DNA of 64,000 bases. It comes from Spizellomyces punctatus DAOM BR117. Its lineage: Eukaryota; Chytridiomycota; Chytridiomycetes; Spizellomycetales; Spizellomycetaceae. The position numbers were made by a program, and so were the translations under genes. The notes beneath the pieces are model-generated. The model made no database searches. It saw nothing but the letters and a program-made list of their open reading frames with translations, and was not told the DNA's origin. Position 1 is the first letter of the stretch, and every line of letters begins with the position of its first letter. This document shows, in pieces, positions 1 to 10,178 of this stretch. The stretch is taken from the NCBI RefSeq assembly GCF_000182565.1, contig NW_015971538.1:713736-777735 (forward strand), read 5' to 3'.

Positions 1-933
1 CGTGCCCTATCGACATTTTTCAAATAAAATTAAATGAAATCGAAACGTGCGATTATTGTAAGCTCCACGAAGACGCACCACGCTTCGACGGCCAGTCTCT
101 CTTTATCAAAGACGGGTCGATCATCCAAGTATGTCAGCGTTCTGATGCGGGAGATCAATGTCCTTCTGTAGTTTGGAATTTTAGACGTCACCGGGTTAGA
201 CATGAGATTCAGAACAGCCTATGAATGGGAATACGAATGAGATAATGCTCTTCATGAAGCCAAGTGTGCAGTTTGAATCCCCACCAGATTAGGCATCAGT
301 TCAAAAATTTCCACAATTTCCGGATCCTCAATTTTATTGTGGGATAAATCCAGGACAGTAATTGACTCGCACTCGGCCAGGTGAGAAATGTCCTCTTTTG
401 ATTTCAGGAAGTTGTGGGTGAGCTGTAACGTCGTGAGATTCTTCAACGAGGCCAAGTTGTCTATCTTCTTGAGAAGGTTATTGTTCAAACTGAGTGTATC
501 GAGATGAATGAGCTCGTCTAGATTCTCGATGGTTTCGATGCAATTTTGCGCCAGGTAGAGACATCTGAGCTCGGTGAGAGCGGATAGACCCTCAATGGTG
601 GATATCCCGTTTCCTTCCAGCCAGAGTGCTTTGACACCAGTGTACGCTTCTAGATTCTCAATCTTGGCAAACCCTACCGACAGTTTATCAGCTCTAATGC
701 TTCTTAATAGTGGGTCCAAGACCAATTTGGTGCCCATGGCCACTAACTGCACCTTTGAAATGAAGATAGAGCTTATCATTCAGTTCCGGCGTTTGGTAAA
801 GTTTCTGCTCTCGGCACAGCTGCTGGATATATTTTGCGGTCATGCGAGTGTTGCTGTTGGGCAGGCATGAGATTCTTGGCAGCGCATAACTGATGTCAGC
901 AGTCTTACCCTTGGCCATCCAGTTCTTTCGCAT
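1..933 (-). CDS. DNAAF1: DNAAF1 (LRRC50/ODA7) dynein axonemal assembly factor, 3'-truncated by the window edge
   Basis: Cytoplasmic leucine-rich-repeat factor needed to preassemble axonemal dynein arms before import into the flagellum. Four exons are seen: 933-753, 673-285, 218-79 and 6-1, joined by GT-AG introns in consistent phase. The N-terminal region carries the family signature [17 protein letters not shown]. About six LRRs of the SDS22 type follow (for example [14 protein letters not shown] and [14 protein letters not shown]). The LRR cap follows as [14 protein letters not shown] and [20 protein letters not shown]. The last exon begins so as to restore the conserved W-A-R. The start at 933 is the first ATG in frame; the ~30 residues before the conserved block are not conserved, so a later start is possible. 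The C-terminal part lies outside the window. The gene implies that the organism builds motile cilia. Confidence 0.93.
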
Positions 934-1178
934 CTCGCCTTGAGGGCCATGGCCGGGCCCCCGCGGTCACAGTTCTGTCTGCAAGAAGCATTGTGTGTCC
1001 ACAGGTGTTAAACGTTAAACGTAATACACTGGTATTAGGTGGAAAGTACTCTTTAGACCAACCTGTGGCAGTTTACCAGGATCACGTTAGCTAATCAAGA
1101 CGCGAGACTACGCGTTGCTGCGCTTCTCACATCGAGTAGAAACGCTCGCTCAACCCCACATCCAGGTCACCTTATCCA

Positions 1179-1736
1179 ATGGCCACGACAGCGTCAGAGA
1201 GTCATACCGCTAATCCCGAGACCCGCCAAAACAGCAGTGAAGAATGGCTTCTCCTTCGAATCGGGGCGATACCACGCAACTCGCTTGGATGGTTTCGGTG
1301 TGGCGTGGGGTTTTATAACAAGAAGGATTATTCAAAGGCAATAGAGTGCTTTGAAAAAGCTGTGGAATTAGATCCCATGAATGTACGAATTATGAGGTGT
1401 CAGACCGTATCATGATGCATAAATGGTGTGCTGATCATTTCTCATTTATGATGTACAGTACAATGCGTTCCAAATAATGGCAAGAGCTTGCATAGCAGTC
1501 AATCGTAAGGCCCTGCTGAATCCGATATTCTATACTTGGAAGGATTAAGCTGATTTATGACATGCAGGAAAAGACGATGCCATAGCCGCATTAAAGCAAT
1601 CTGTGATGCTCGACAATCCCTCAGATTGGTAGGCGCAACAATGTTTCCTATGTGCGAGATATGTTCGTCTGACTCTAAAACGTTTCCTCTTCTGCGTAGG
1701 CAACTGCTAATAGAGCTCACTTCAAACAAAGAGTGA
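1179..1736 (+). CDS. small tetratricopeptide-repeat protein
   Basis: Four exons (1179-1382, 1459-1504, 1568-1628, 1700-1736) join in frame to a 115-residue protein. A non-conserved N-terminus of about 35 residues precedes two TPR units. The first is GVGFYNKKDYSKAIECFEKAVELDP; the second spans YNAFQIMARACIAVNR to AALKQSVMLD. The protein ends soon after, at ELTSNKE. The TPR pattern (W/L-G-Y-A-F-A-P spacing) is clear, but the family cannot be named. Such short TPR proteins act as binding scaffolds; any link to the flagellum would rest only on the neighbouring DNAAF1. It runs divergently from DNAAF1 with about 245 bp between the starts. The exon calls are mine and keep the frame throughout. Confidence 0.75.
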
Positions 1737-1953
1737 CCACCAGTCCAAGAACTGTCGTTAACAGACGGTTCGCCAGCAAACGGATTGCTGTCTATCATGG
1801 GTGACTGTTTTACGTTACTTAAAATGACATACTTGTTTAATCTTTACGTACGCACGGTGCTAAATACAAGAAAAAAAAAAATAGAACTACTATACAAGAC
1901 AACTATATATCAGTATATCAGTGTCAAATTAAACGACTATTACGTATGTCGAC

Positions 1954-4904
1954 TCATATTCCGTTAGCCGCCTGGGAATACTTTGCAAGATCTAAAGCAG
2001 GACAGCAAATCAGTATATGTGCATCACACATGTGCGAAGGTTCTAGTTACGTACATTCTGCCAGTTTTGGTGACATCGTGCGGGGAGATATCGTTGCTAC
2101 CTCCTTGTTTGACTTTGACCCAATCGGTATCGGCTTTGAGGGTGGGCTTAGTGATAACCCAGGATGTAGATTTTCTTTCTTTGCCAGATTATCATTAGAT
2201 TCAACAGGAACAGCAGCCATCTGTTGACCTCGCCTTAAAGTACGACTGAGTGTGGATGTCTTGGGGTCTGCATCTACGTATCAAAAAACATTGTAAGTTG
2301 CGGCTCAGATGCGTAATGCAAACACCAAGTGTGTGATATGTACCTCCCAGGAATCCGTCCCCAAAGTCGAAATCGATATCCAAGAAGTTGTTTTCTGTTC
2401 CGACGATTGTTGACAGTTGAGAAGTGGCGGAAAACCTCGCAGAGGGTCTTGCCTCGGCAGCCGGCGCGAGATGATTGGCGGAGGTAGTCGTTTGCTGCTG
2501 TTTCGGCTCGGGTAGCGGTTTCGGGTCACGACCGAGTTTGGAGACATAGTTTACAGGTCTTGGCTTTAAAGGCGGTGACATTGTTCGATATTGAATTGGA
2601 ATCTTGTCGTCGTCAGTAAAGTTTCTCGCGGCGGCAAGATCTGGAATGGAGGGTAATGGCCTGGGAGTGCGACCAGTTGGGCTGCTGGGCGCCGCGTTCT
2701 GGGATGGTGGTGGTTCATAGAAACTGGGTTCCGGGAGAGCCCTTCTACCATGAAGTACGGGGCTTGGAAGCGACAACGGATCAGGAGAATTGCCATGAGT
2801 AGCCCACTGCTGAGGCGATGTCGGGGTCTCCGTTTGTTGATTGGGACTTGATGGGATGTCCAGAAGCATAGACGATCTCGACAAGTACTTGCTTCGTTCG
2901 ACAGCGGGAACATAGGAGATTGGACCGGTTGGACCTGTGTGGCAGATGGTGTCGATTTAGCGAAAATCCCATTTTAACATGAACGATAATCATCTACCAA
3001 TTGGGGGCGATTTGGCAATGTTTCCCTTCGTGGCGATACCTCGCATGGTCGCCGAAGCAGGGGAATTTGGAACCAGTTCCCGAAGGAAGCCTCCAGCAGG
3101 GGGAGAATGGTCTTCTGGGGGCGGCGTGTCCATAGCGGCATTGCTCTTTCGAGCTCTCCTTCGTGCCACAAAGTCGGCAACGTCCCCCTCATCATCTGAC
3201 CATGGAAGTGCGCGTCTTCCTTTTGGAGGACTCAGCGCCATTGCTCCGCGAACTGTCCGTGGTGGTGAAGCGGAACGCGCTCGCAATGTTGCTTTCCAGT
3301 TTTTATCACGTTTACGGACGGTTGGAGCCACCTCCTCCGCAGGGTCATCGGAAATTACATTGTAGTGTTGCGGGTGCAAGTTAGCCATCATGTTAACCGT
3401 GGGTGGGGGTAGGATGGAAGCTGAATGGCAAACATTGATGGGAAGCTCAATCACCAGGTCCTTACTGCATGAATAATATCAGAATATGCTACTATAGCAG
3501 TAGAGATTATGACTTGGGTTCTCCACTCACTTGAACGTCCCCATATTAAGCGCAATGATTACTCGGCACGCTACCTCTGCCAAAGCGGTGTTGCGTACTG
3601 TACGAACAAAACGCTACAAAACGAACCGGACCACGGTGAGACTACTTGCGACGATACCTGCTTCTTAGAAAACTGCTTTACCGGAATGTGGATATTAAGG
3701 ATGTTCGCCCTCTCCTCTCCAGGATCAAAAATGAAATCCTTCTCTTTGAAAGTTGTTTCGGATACCGACTCACTAAACATCTTCACATCGTTTAGTGGAT
3801 CTTGAGCAGATGTTCCTTCCCGTAGCATCATCAACTTGCGAATTAATGATAACTTGATTCCTTGAACCTGTTCAATAAAGGACAAAATAAATCAGAAGTA
3901 AGTTAGACGGATCACAACCGACATTTTTGCTGCAAATGACACGTACTCGTCTCTTTGAGTCGTTTTTTACGCGAAGCTCCACATACACGTCATTCCCCGA
4001 ACAAAAGAAGGATTTTTGAATGGTACCCTCAAGCTGAACTTCTCCGGCACCTCCAAACCAGACTTTCCGATGATTTTTTGCCCTTATTGGCTCATCTGTG
4101 ATGTCCATATGATTGGCTTTCCAGTTTTCCACCACGAACGCCTCCTTTGATCTGAATAAACTGTCGCTTCGTCCATTTTGCTTATATTGAACCACCCTAT
4201 GGTTGACGGCAGTCCACGTATATGAGAATCTCTGAGTGTGGTGCCGATTTGGGATGTCACTCTTACCCTGTGACGACATATCGTAAGCTAGAGATATTCT
4301 GGTACGCATAAGAGCTCGGTGCGTCATTTGGAAGGCGGAAAGCAAATGGGAAAGTTGTTTTGCCCTTATTTGCTTGCCAGAATCCATTCTCTCCCGGACC
4401 GCGGACTGCGTTTGAGGGAGGCATACGCTCTCCTTGAAAAACAATGCGAGCGGAAAGGAAGGCCTGACTTCGCTCGTAATCTTTATCGCTGACCTCTAAT
4501 GTATAAATTATATAGTGAGTAGGTTTGCTAGCATCTTCCTAGCGATGGGCCTTAGTCTTACCTTCAAAACCATTGAGTTCAACAGATATCTCTCCTAATT
4601 TCAAGCTTTTGTTGGTGGACGATATAATTTCCATTCTTCCGTGTAGGTTTCCTCCAGCGACATATATCGTCGAGTCAAGCAATACGTTGACTTTTAACTT
4701 GGAACATTTTCCGGGGGTCGTTGGAACAGGGTTGAAAGCCATATTCGAGGTCGGCTTAAGTGCGCTATGTGCGCCTGGAGAGGCCTTTGGTGGACTTGTA
4801 CCATACGAGCCATCGGACAAATTGCCGAAGGAAGAAGTGCTGATTTTGTGGTGCAGTTCTCTCTGCCCATGTGTCAAGCTGGCTATATTACCCACAAACG
4901 CCAT
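1954..4904 (-). CDS. alpha-arrestin (arrestin-related trafficking adaptor-like)
   Basis: Cytoplasmic adaptor of the alpha-arrestin family, which in fungi links plasma-membrane transporters and receptors to ubiquitin-dependent endocytosis. Nine exons (4904-4562, 4495-4267, 4196-3947, 3867-3682, 3613-3531, 3464-2998, 2934-2344, 2273-2055, 1991-1954) join in frame to about 801 residues. After a variable N-terminus come the arrestin N domain (KLKVNVLLDSTIYVAGG, ISVELNGFE, DYERSQAFL, SLRYVVTG) and the arrestin C domain (FRSKEAFVVENW, VWFGGAGEVQLEG, DVYVELRVKNDSKRRVQGIK, FDPGEERANILNIHIP, KDLVIELPI). A 350-residue proline/serine-rich tail follows. I see no PPxY motif in the predicted protein, although such motifs usually recruit Rsp5/NEDD4 ligases. 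The last intron is optional: reading through it gives a TAA at 2047. Confidence 0.88.
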
Positions 4905-6551
4905 GCCTAGAGTTATCTATGTAGGTGAGTCTAACGCGTGTGTGTGCTTTCGCACATCATCTGCAGAAGGATGCTCGTACCTATTTCCCTTAAAGTTTAT
5001 TCGTTTACGAGATACGGTATTTGCCTATTCTGAGGTAGCCAAGATGGGAGTCAGGTGTGGGAAACCAATATCATCTGCGCATCGACTTGCGTACCCAACT
5101 ATGAGATGAGATGATATACAAAAAGCTGCGCAACACACGCAAGTGAATGAGGAATGAGCCCAAAGCTTTATTAAAATAGGACAAACTCCTGCATTGGGTA
5201 GCGCATTACGTCCTGCCGGAAAAGTTGACAGCGCCGAAGTCCCCAAAGATCTGCCCACGCAAACTTGGACAGTTGCGGTTGCAAGGCATTCTAATGTGGT
5301 TGCACATTTCATTAATACACTGTGCAAAGACTTGGATTGTATTTGGCTCCTGCTTCAATAGAAAGAGTCGGAAATCCGTTCTACCCATGTTGCTCTGAGC
5401 ATAAAAAGCAAGGTCGAAACGGTGATGAAGCGCCAGAACAACATCAAGGCAATGCCTTCTTGCGTATATCTAATGGCCAACCATTGTTTGTTTTTATTGA
5501 TTCAACCCAAGTGGATAAGCCAACTGGAATGCATCAAGTGGTAAATACGAGCGCGTCGCGAAGATTACGCGTTTGCTTTCTTGTTCATTTGCAATTTGTC
5601 CTTTGTGTTCCGCTGTTACTTTTTACCCTTCAAGGCTCGGCACTTTTTGCTGGTGCAAACCACAAATCCCCAACAAAGTAGGCTGTGTAAAGGAGTTATA
5701 AATGAGCAATTCAGATATGTCACTTGAATATGTCACTTGAACAAGATCCTTCAACATGTGATAGATCTTGGATTGCCATGTGGGGAAGACATGCCAAAGG
5801 CACAGATTAAAATCGAGGACGGCGCGTCCCTGCACTTTGTGACCCAACAAACCAGACTATTGCTGTAGGAACAAAAGATGAGCCACATTGGAAGTTGAGG
5901 ACGAAAAGTTATTCTTGATGATGAACATGATCTCATGTTCTGTGCATGCGCTAACGTAGGTGGAAGTTGCATTGCAATTATATTGATTAGGTAACAGATT
6001 AATTTAATATCGCTGTCAATTATACTAGAATATATCTCTTTATACTTGATAGCATCCAGTCATTACATAGCCTATAACGAGTGTTTAGTAGTGAGTATTA
6101 TGACTGTGAAGCTCACTATCTAGTGTTCAATATATCCGCATAATATCAGACAACTTTATCTCATCCAAATGCGCTCTTCATGATACCTTAGAGTTGCATT
6201 CCATTGGTGGTAACCCTTCGTAGTGCGTTGGCATTAAAAGTCTCGTGAATAACAGGTTTGCGGGAGAGTCACGCCGATCGTGTGACTGTGCCAATGGCCT
6301 TTCCACAAGCAACTGACCTAACTCGGAAGGCCTTCAGTGCAAGATCTCATCGACACGTCAACAAAAGCTGCCATCTTTGCAACAGTGCGCACATAGGAGA
6401 GGTTCGACTGTGGCAAAAGATTAACTTTGTAACTGTTCGTCTCCAATCTGGGTTTTAGATGGTAGTAAAATTGGGGCTAGGTAGTATGAGGAATTATGGC
6501 TGATAATATGCGCCTTTCGTAGTGTTTGTGAGATTACCAACTGCCGAGAAA
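4905..6551. other. gene-poor stretch, possible decayed coding sequence
   Basis: About 1.6 kb between the divergent starts of the arrestin and TFIIF alpha genes. No ORF here has family motifs. On the plus strand at 5160-5535 two successive open stretches in one frame, interrupted by a stop near 5361, have protein-like composition, and more fragments follow to about 5960. This may be an old transposon or pseudogene, but I cannot name it. A perfect 13-bp tandem duplication lies at 5715-5740. The last 300 bases should contain the TFIIF alpha promoter. Confidence 0.4.
5715..5740 (+). repeat. 13-bp perfect tandem duplication
   Basis: The unit ATATGTCACTTGA occurs twice back to back. It lies in non-coding sequence and looks like a simple replication-slippage duplication. 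Confidence 0.85.
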
Positions 6552-8956
6552 ATGAGCTCTTTAAACAATCCTCCTTTGCCTGGGACAAAGAGATACACAC
6601 TTCGGTCGTCTCTACCGCAAACATCAATAGCACATCATGTAATGAAATTCCAGACCCAGAAGTTTGATCTCGAATCGCTAGTACCGCCGGTCCGCATGGT
6701 CCGTGAGGTACCAAAACCACGAAAACCTGTAGAAGAGCCTACAAGCACCGAACCATCAGAAGCAGCTAACAAAGAGAAGATGGACCCTACCAAGGTTGCA
6801 CCTTTCGGGAATGCGGTTAAAAATCGCCAGAACTTATTCAAGAAGAAGACAAAGAGTTACATATATGCGCGAGACCCCGATGATGATAATTCACCCAGGA
6901 GGCCGAGAAGAGATCCAGATAGATTTCCTTGGATTCTCTCGGATTTCGATGGTTCCCAGCAGTATACGGGGAATGTGGAGGGCATGCCAGAATCGAGTTA
7001 CCTGATGCTTGCTGTGAGGGTATGCCGCTCAATTGGCTGAACGTACATTGACGCACACTATCTTACTTGAGTTTGGCTAGGGGGGATAGCCTTAAAGTTG
7101 TACCTGTTTCCAAATGGTACAAATTCATGCCGAAGCCTAAATATCGCACATTAACCGCGGAGGAAGCAGATGAAATGATGAAACTGCAGAGCCGTAAGCG
7201 GCTAGACACGTGGCTGATGCATAAAGCTCCGAAGGAGGTTAGTACTTTTAACCAAGATGTGTTTGTAATTGCACATATCCTCAAGAACCTGCCCATTCAA
7301 AGGAAGACGCGGCCATAGCCCCTGATTCACAGCCAAAGGAGGAGAAAGGCTGGATTAAAAAAATCCTGGAAGGGGAAGGTGACGAAAAGAACGGTCGGGC
7401 AAGGCGGCCGCGTTCGCAACGCGATGATGACGCAGGAGAGCTCGACTATGAGGAAGAATTTGCTGATGATGAGGAGCTGCTTTTCGGAATTGAGGATGAG
7501 GAGGAAGCCAAGGAAGCCATTAAGCGCCAGTACGGAAAACACGGGAAGCGATCGGGATTCTTGGACGATGAGGATGATGAGGATGAGGAGGAACATGATA
7601 CCAGAAAAAAGAAAGGTGTTGGGAAGGTACGCTAGAGTTCGGAATGACATTTGTTGTAGCAGGAACTTCGACACGCCTTATTTTTCCAGGATTTGAGAAA
7701 GGCATTACGGAAAGCGGACCAAGCGGATGATGTTTATCACTCGGATGAAGCAAATCCTTACCTTAGCGATGAGGTAACAGCGTCTTGTTTTGCAGCATCT
7801 AACCAGGGTCCTTATGATTTCCCCCTCCTTGGTCCCCCGTAGGAGGAGAGTGACGAAGAAGAAGCCAACTCAGAGGATGTGGAGGTAAAAACGGAGCCAG
7901 GAACTGAGGATGCAGCTAAACAGAAGAAGCGGAAAGATGGTGAATCCCATGGGATTGCAGTTGGACTAGGAAAGAAGATCAAGAGGGAGGATTCTATCTC
8001 GCCTAGCGCATCTCCAGAGCATATCCTGATGGACAAGAAAAAAGCCAAGAGTTCAGCCAAATCGCCATCGCATCTGGGTAGCAGTGGGCGGGCGACAAGT
8101 TCTGTTGGAAGAGCCGCGAGTACATCTCCACTACATGGTAGCAGTCCGGCAGGTGCAGGCAGGTCCGTTACTGGCAAGAAAAGAAAAGGACCGGGTTCGG
8201 ATGATGAGAAAGTTGAGAAGGTCAATTATCCTACAATTAGATCGTTCTACTTCCTTCGTGAAGTTTGTGAACTAAATTTCTTATGTCTACAGAAGCCTAG
8301 AACCGAATTCGCGCCTGTCACTTCCAGTTCAGCGTCAGAAATCTTGAAGCAGCTCGCCGGATCTGCTAGCCCACCACACCTTGGATCTTCCCGTCCTCCG
8401 TCTGTGCGTTCAAAAGCTCCGACTGGTCGCCCAAAAGCCGGCAGTGCACGGAATACCCCAATGACAGATAGCGCCGCTGCCGGTGGACCATCGGCGCAAG
8501 CTACAGCACGCAGTACGCCCCTTACCGAGGGTGGCGCACGCGGTACACCAGGGTCGGGCAGTGGAACTGGCAAGCGCAAGGTGAAGAAAGGCACTCCTGG
8601 TGGTACCCCAAGGACTAGCCCTACCACCGGCGGTAGTAGCAAACAAGGCTCGACTCGTAAGTAGATCTATTTAGGCCGCTCTTTGGTTCTTTTCTAATGC
8701 ATACTCTCTCCCGAATGAAGGACGAGCGAACGCCTCGGACATTATCGATGTGTTTAGGAGAGAGAAAAAGGATGCGATGCAATTGGGAGAACTGGTTCGC
8801 GGATTATCACATATCATGGGGAAATTGAGTAAAGAGGAGCAACGCAATATCGTTCGTGGATTGATTAAGAACGTTTGCAATGTTACCAAGACGGATAGTG
8901 CAGCAAAAAGCAGCGGAGTGGTTCTTTCTGTCAAGCCGGAATTCAAGGATTGGTAG
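6552..8956 (+). CDS. transcription initiation factor IIF subunit alpha (RAP74/Tfg1)
   Basis: Large subunit of TFIIF, which escorts RNA polymerase II to the promoter and helps start-site choice and elongation. The N-terminal dimerisation region has DPDRFPWILSDFDGSQQYTGNVEG and SSYLML. The next exon has LKVVPVSKWYKFMPKPKYRTLTAEEA, typical of RAP74. A long acidic and Ser/Lys-rich linker follows, with runs of D/E between 7430 and 7590. The C-terminal winged helix (SDIIDVFRREKKDAMQLGELV to RNIVRGLIKNVCNV) binds polymerase and the CTD phosphatase. The start is the ATG at 6552; a GTG upstream in frame is unlikely. Introns follow at about 7017-7080, 7238-7300, 7627-7690, 7771-7842, 8221-8291 and 8659-8720. 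The first intron has no GT-AG pair that keeps the frame (see findings). Confidence 0.9.
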
Positions 8957-9304
8957 CCTAGCCGGTCCGGTCGTGGTGTGGTATTGCTATCAAAGTGGAC
9001 ATGTATATACTTGACATCGTGCAATACACGCTCAGAAACGAAACGGCAAAGGAATCTTCTTATCCAATCAATATGTACAAACAGACTTTGTAGGCCCTTC
9101 AAGTGGCAAATCTATACTACGATGTTTAACGTTGCGCATATCCATGCTGCTTGCGACTCGACGATCCATCAATGACTGTGTATATTATCAGCAGAAATAA
9201 CGCAATGACTGGTAAGATAAATTTCCGGGGTCTCCTAAAAACATGATCGTCAACAAACATTGCACCTTTGAAAGACATTTTTCCCGTCTTAAACAATAAA
9301 GTTC
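8957..9304. other. intergenic, convergent 3' ends
   Basis: Spacer of 348 bp between the convergent ends of TFIIF alpha and the small coiled-coil gene. AT-rich; no gene, repeat or clear signal is seen. Confidence 0.6.
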
Positions 9305-9990
9305 TTACAGCTCGAGAGGGAAAAGGTCCCAGAATGAATTGATGTCCTCCATGTAAGGATAGCCTTTCACAGCACTAGTCCATGTGGCCTTCACCTCCTT
9401 AGGTCGCGCTAATTCTGCCGAGTACTGTTGAATCAATGTCGTTTCTTTCTGAATCTCAGCTTTTAGCTCCTTGGACCGTCTTCCTGCATTTTCCGTCTGT
9501 ACAAGCAAGCTCGTCAGTAATCTCAACTCGACAAAGTCAGAGAGTTTGAGCCCACCTTGACTTTAAGGGTCCCAAATCTTGCCTGATAATCCTTGAACTC
9601 CACTAAATACTGCCTAGCTATCTCCGGGTCTTCTGCTTGTTTGAGGAGCTCCCTGCAGGTTACAGAATTAGAGCATGTCCTACTTTGACGATGCATACCG
9701 CGACCTTACCTCATTTGCAGCAAGTATTGACGATGCGCGTCAAACTCGGATTTCTTGGCTGCAAACACTCCCGCCGGATCCTCTAATACTGCTTCCTCTA
9801 GTGACATCGGAGGCCGATGTGCGGACGGTGTGGTTGTGCTCGACGTCTGCTGGTCATTGGAACTTGGTGAGGTAGGTGGTATAAAGTTGGATAGTTGACG
9901 GAGTGTTTGCAGTGTGGGATCGACGATTTGAGAGTTTGTTGACTGTCTCTCCTTTGTTGTGCTTTCCTGATCCTCCTTTTGCAGGTCCAT
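9305..9990 (-). CDS. uncharacterised small coiled-coil protein
   Basis: Three exons (9990-9710, 9652-9556, 9496-9305) join in frame to a 189-residue protein. The first 70 residues are Ser/Thr/Gln-rich and look disordered. A long helical, charged region follows, including FDAHRQYLLQMRELLKQAED, YLVEFKDYQARFG and RRSKELKAEIQKETTLIQQY. The end is a short aromatic tail (SAVKGYPYMEDINSFWDLFPLEL). I do not recognise the family. The layout (disordered N-terminus, helix, compact C-terminus) would fit a subunit of a multi-protein assembly, but no function is claimed. The start at 9990 is the first ATG in this frame; the frame stays open further upstream towards 10149 without an ATG. VAC14 starts divergently 190 bp away. 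Confidence 0.65.
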
Positions 9991-10178
9991 CGTAACGGTC
10001 TTGGTCTGATCTGGTTCCAAATTGTCCTCTCCTGAGTGCGCGAGCCCTTGGATCCATGATCGCACGCGTGACTCACACAGGACAAGTGTCAACAGATGCG
10101 GCTGCGTTTGTCGTTTGTTGACGACTTGGCGAGTGGTTTTCCTTCCCACGCTCCATCTTCAATATTCTCCGCTCAGCC

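Noticed and set aside
574-870. Plus-strand ORF inside DNAAF1
   Set aside because: Antisense to well-conserved LRR exons.
6391-6412. Box-B-like GGTTCGACTGT
   Set aside because: No box A at the right distance and no stems; chance match.
7812-8642. Minus-strand ORFs at 7812-8225 and 8247-8642
   Set aside because: Antisense to the low-complexity linker of TFIIF alpha; no motifs of their own.
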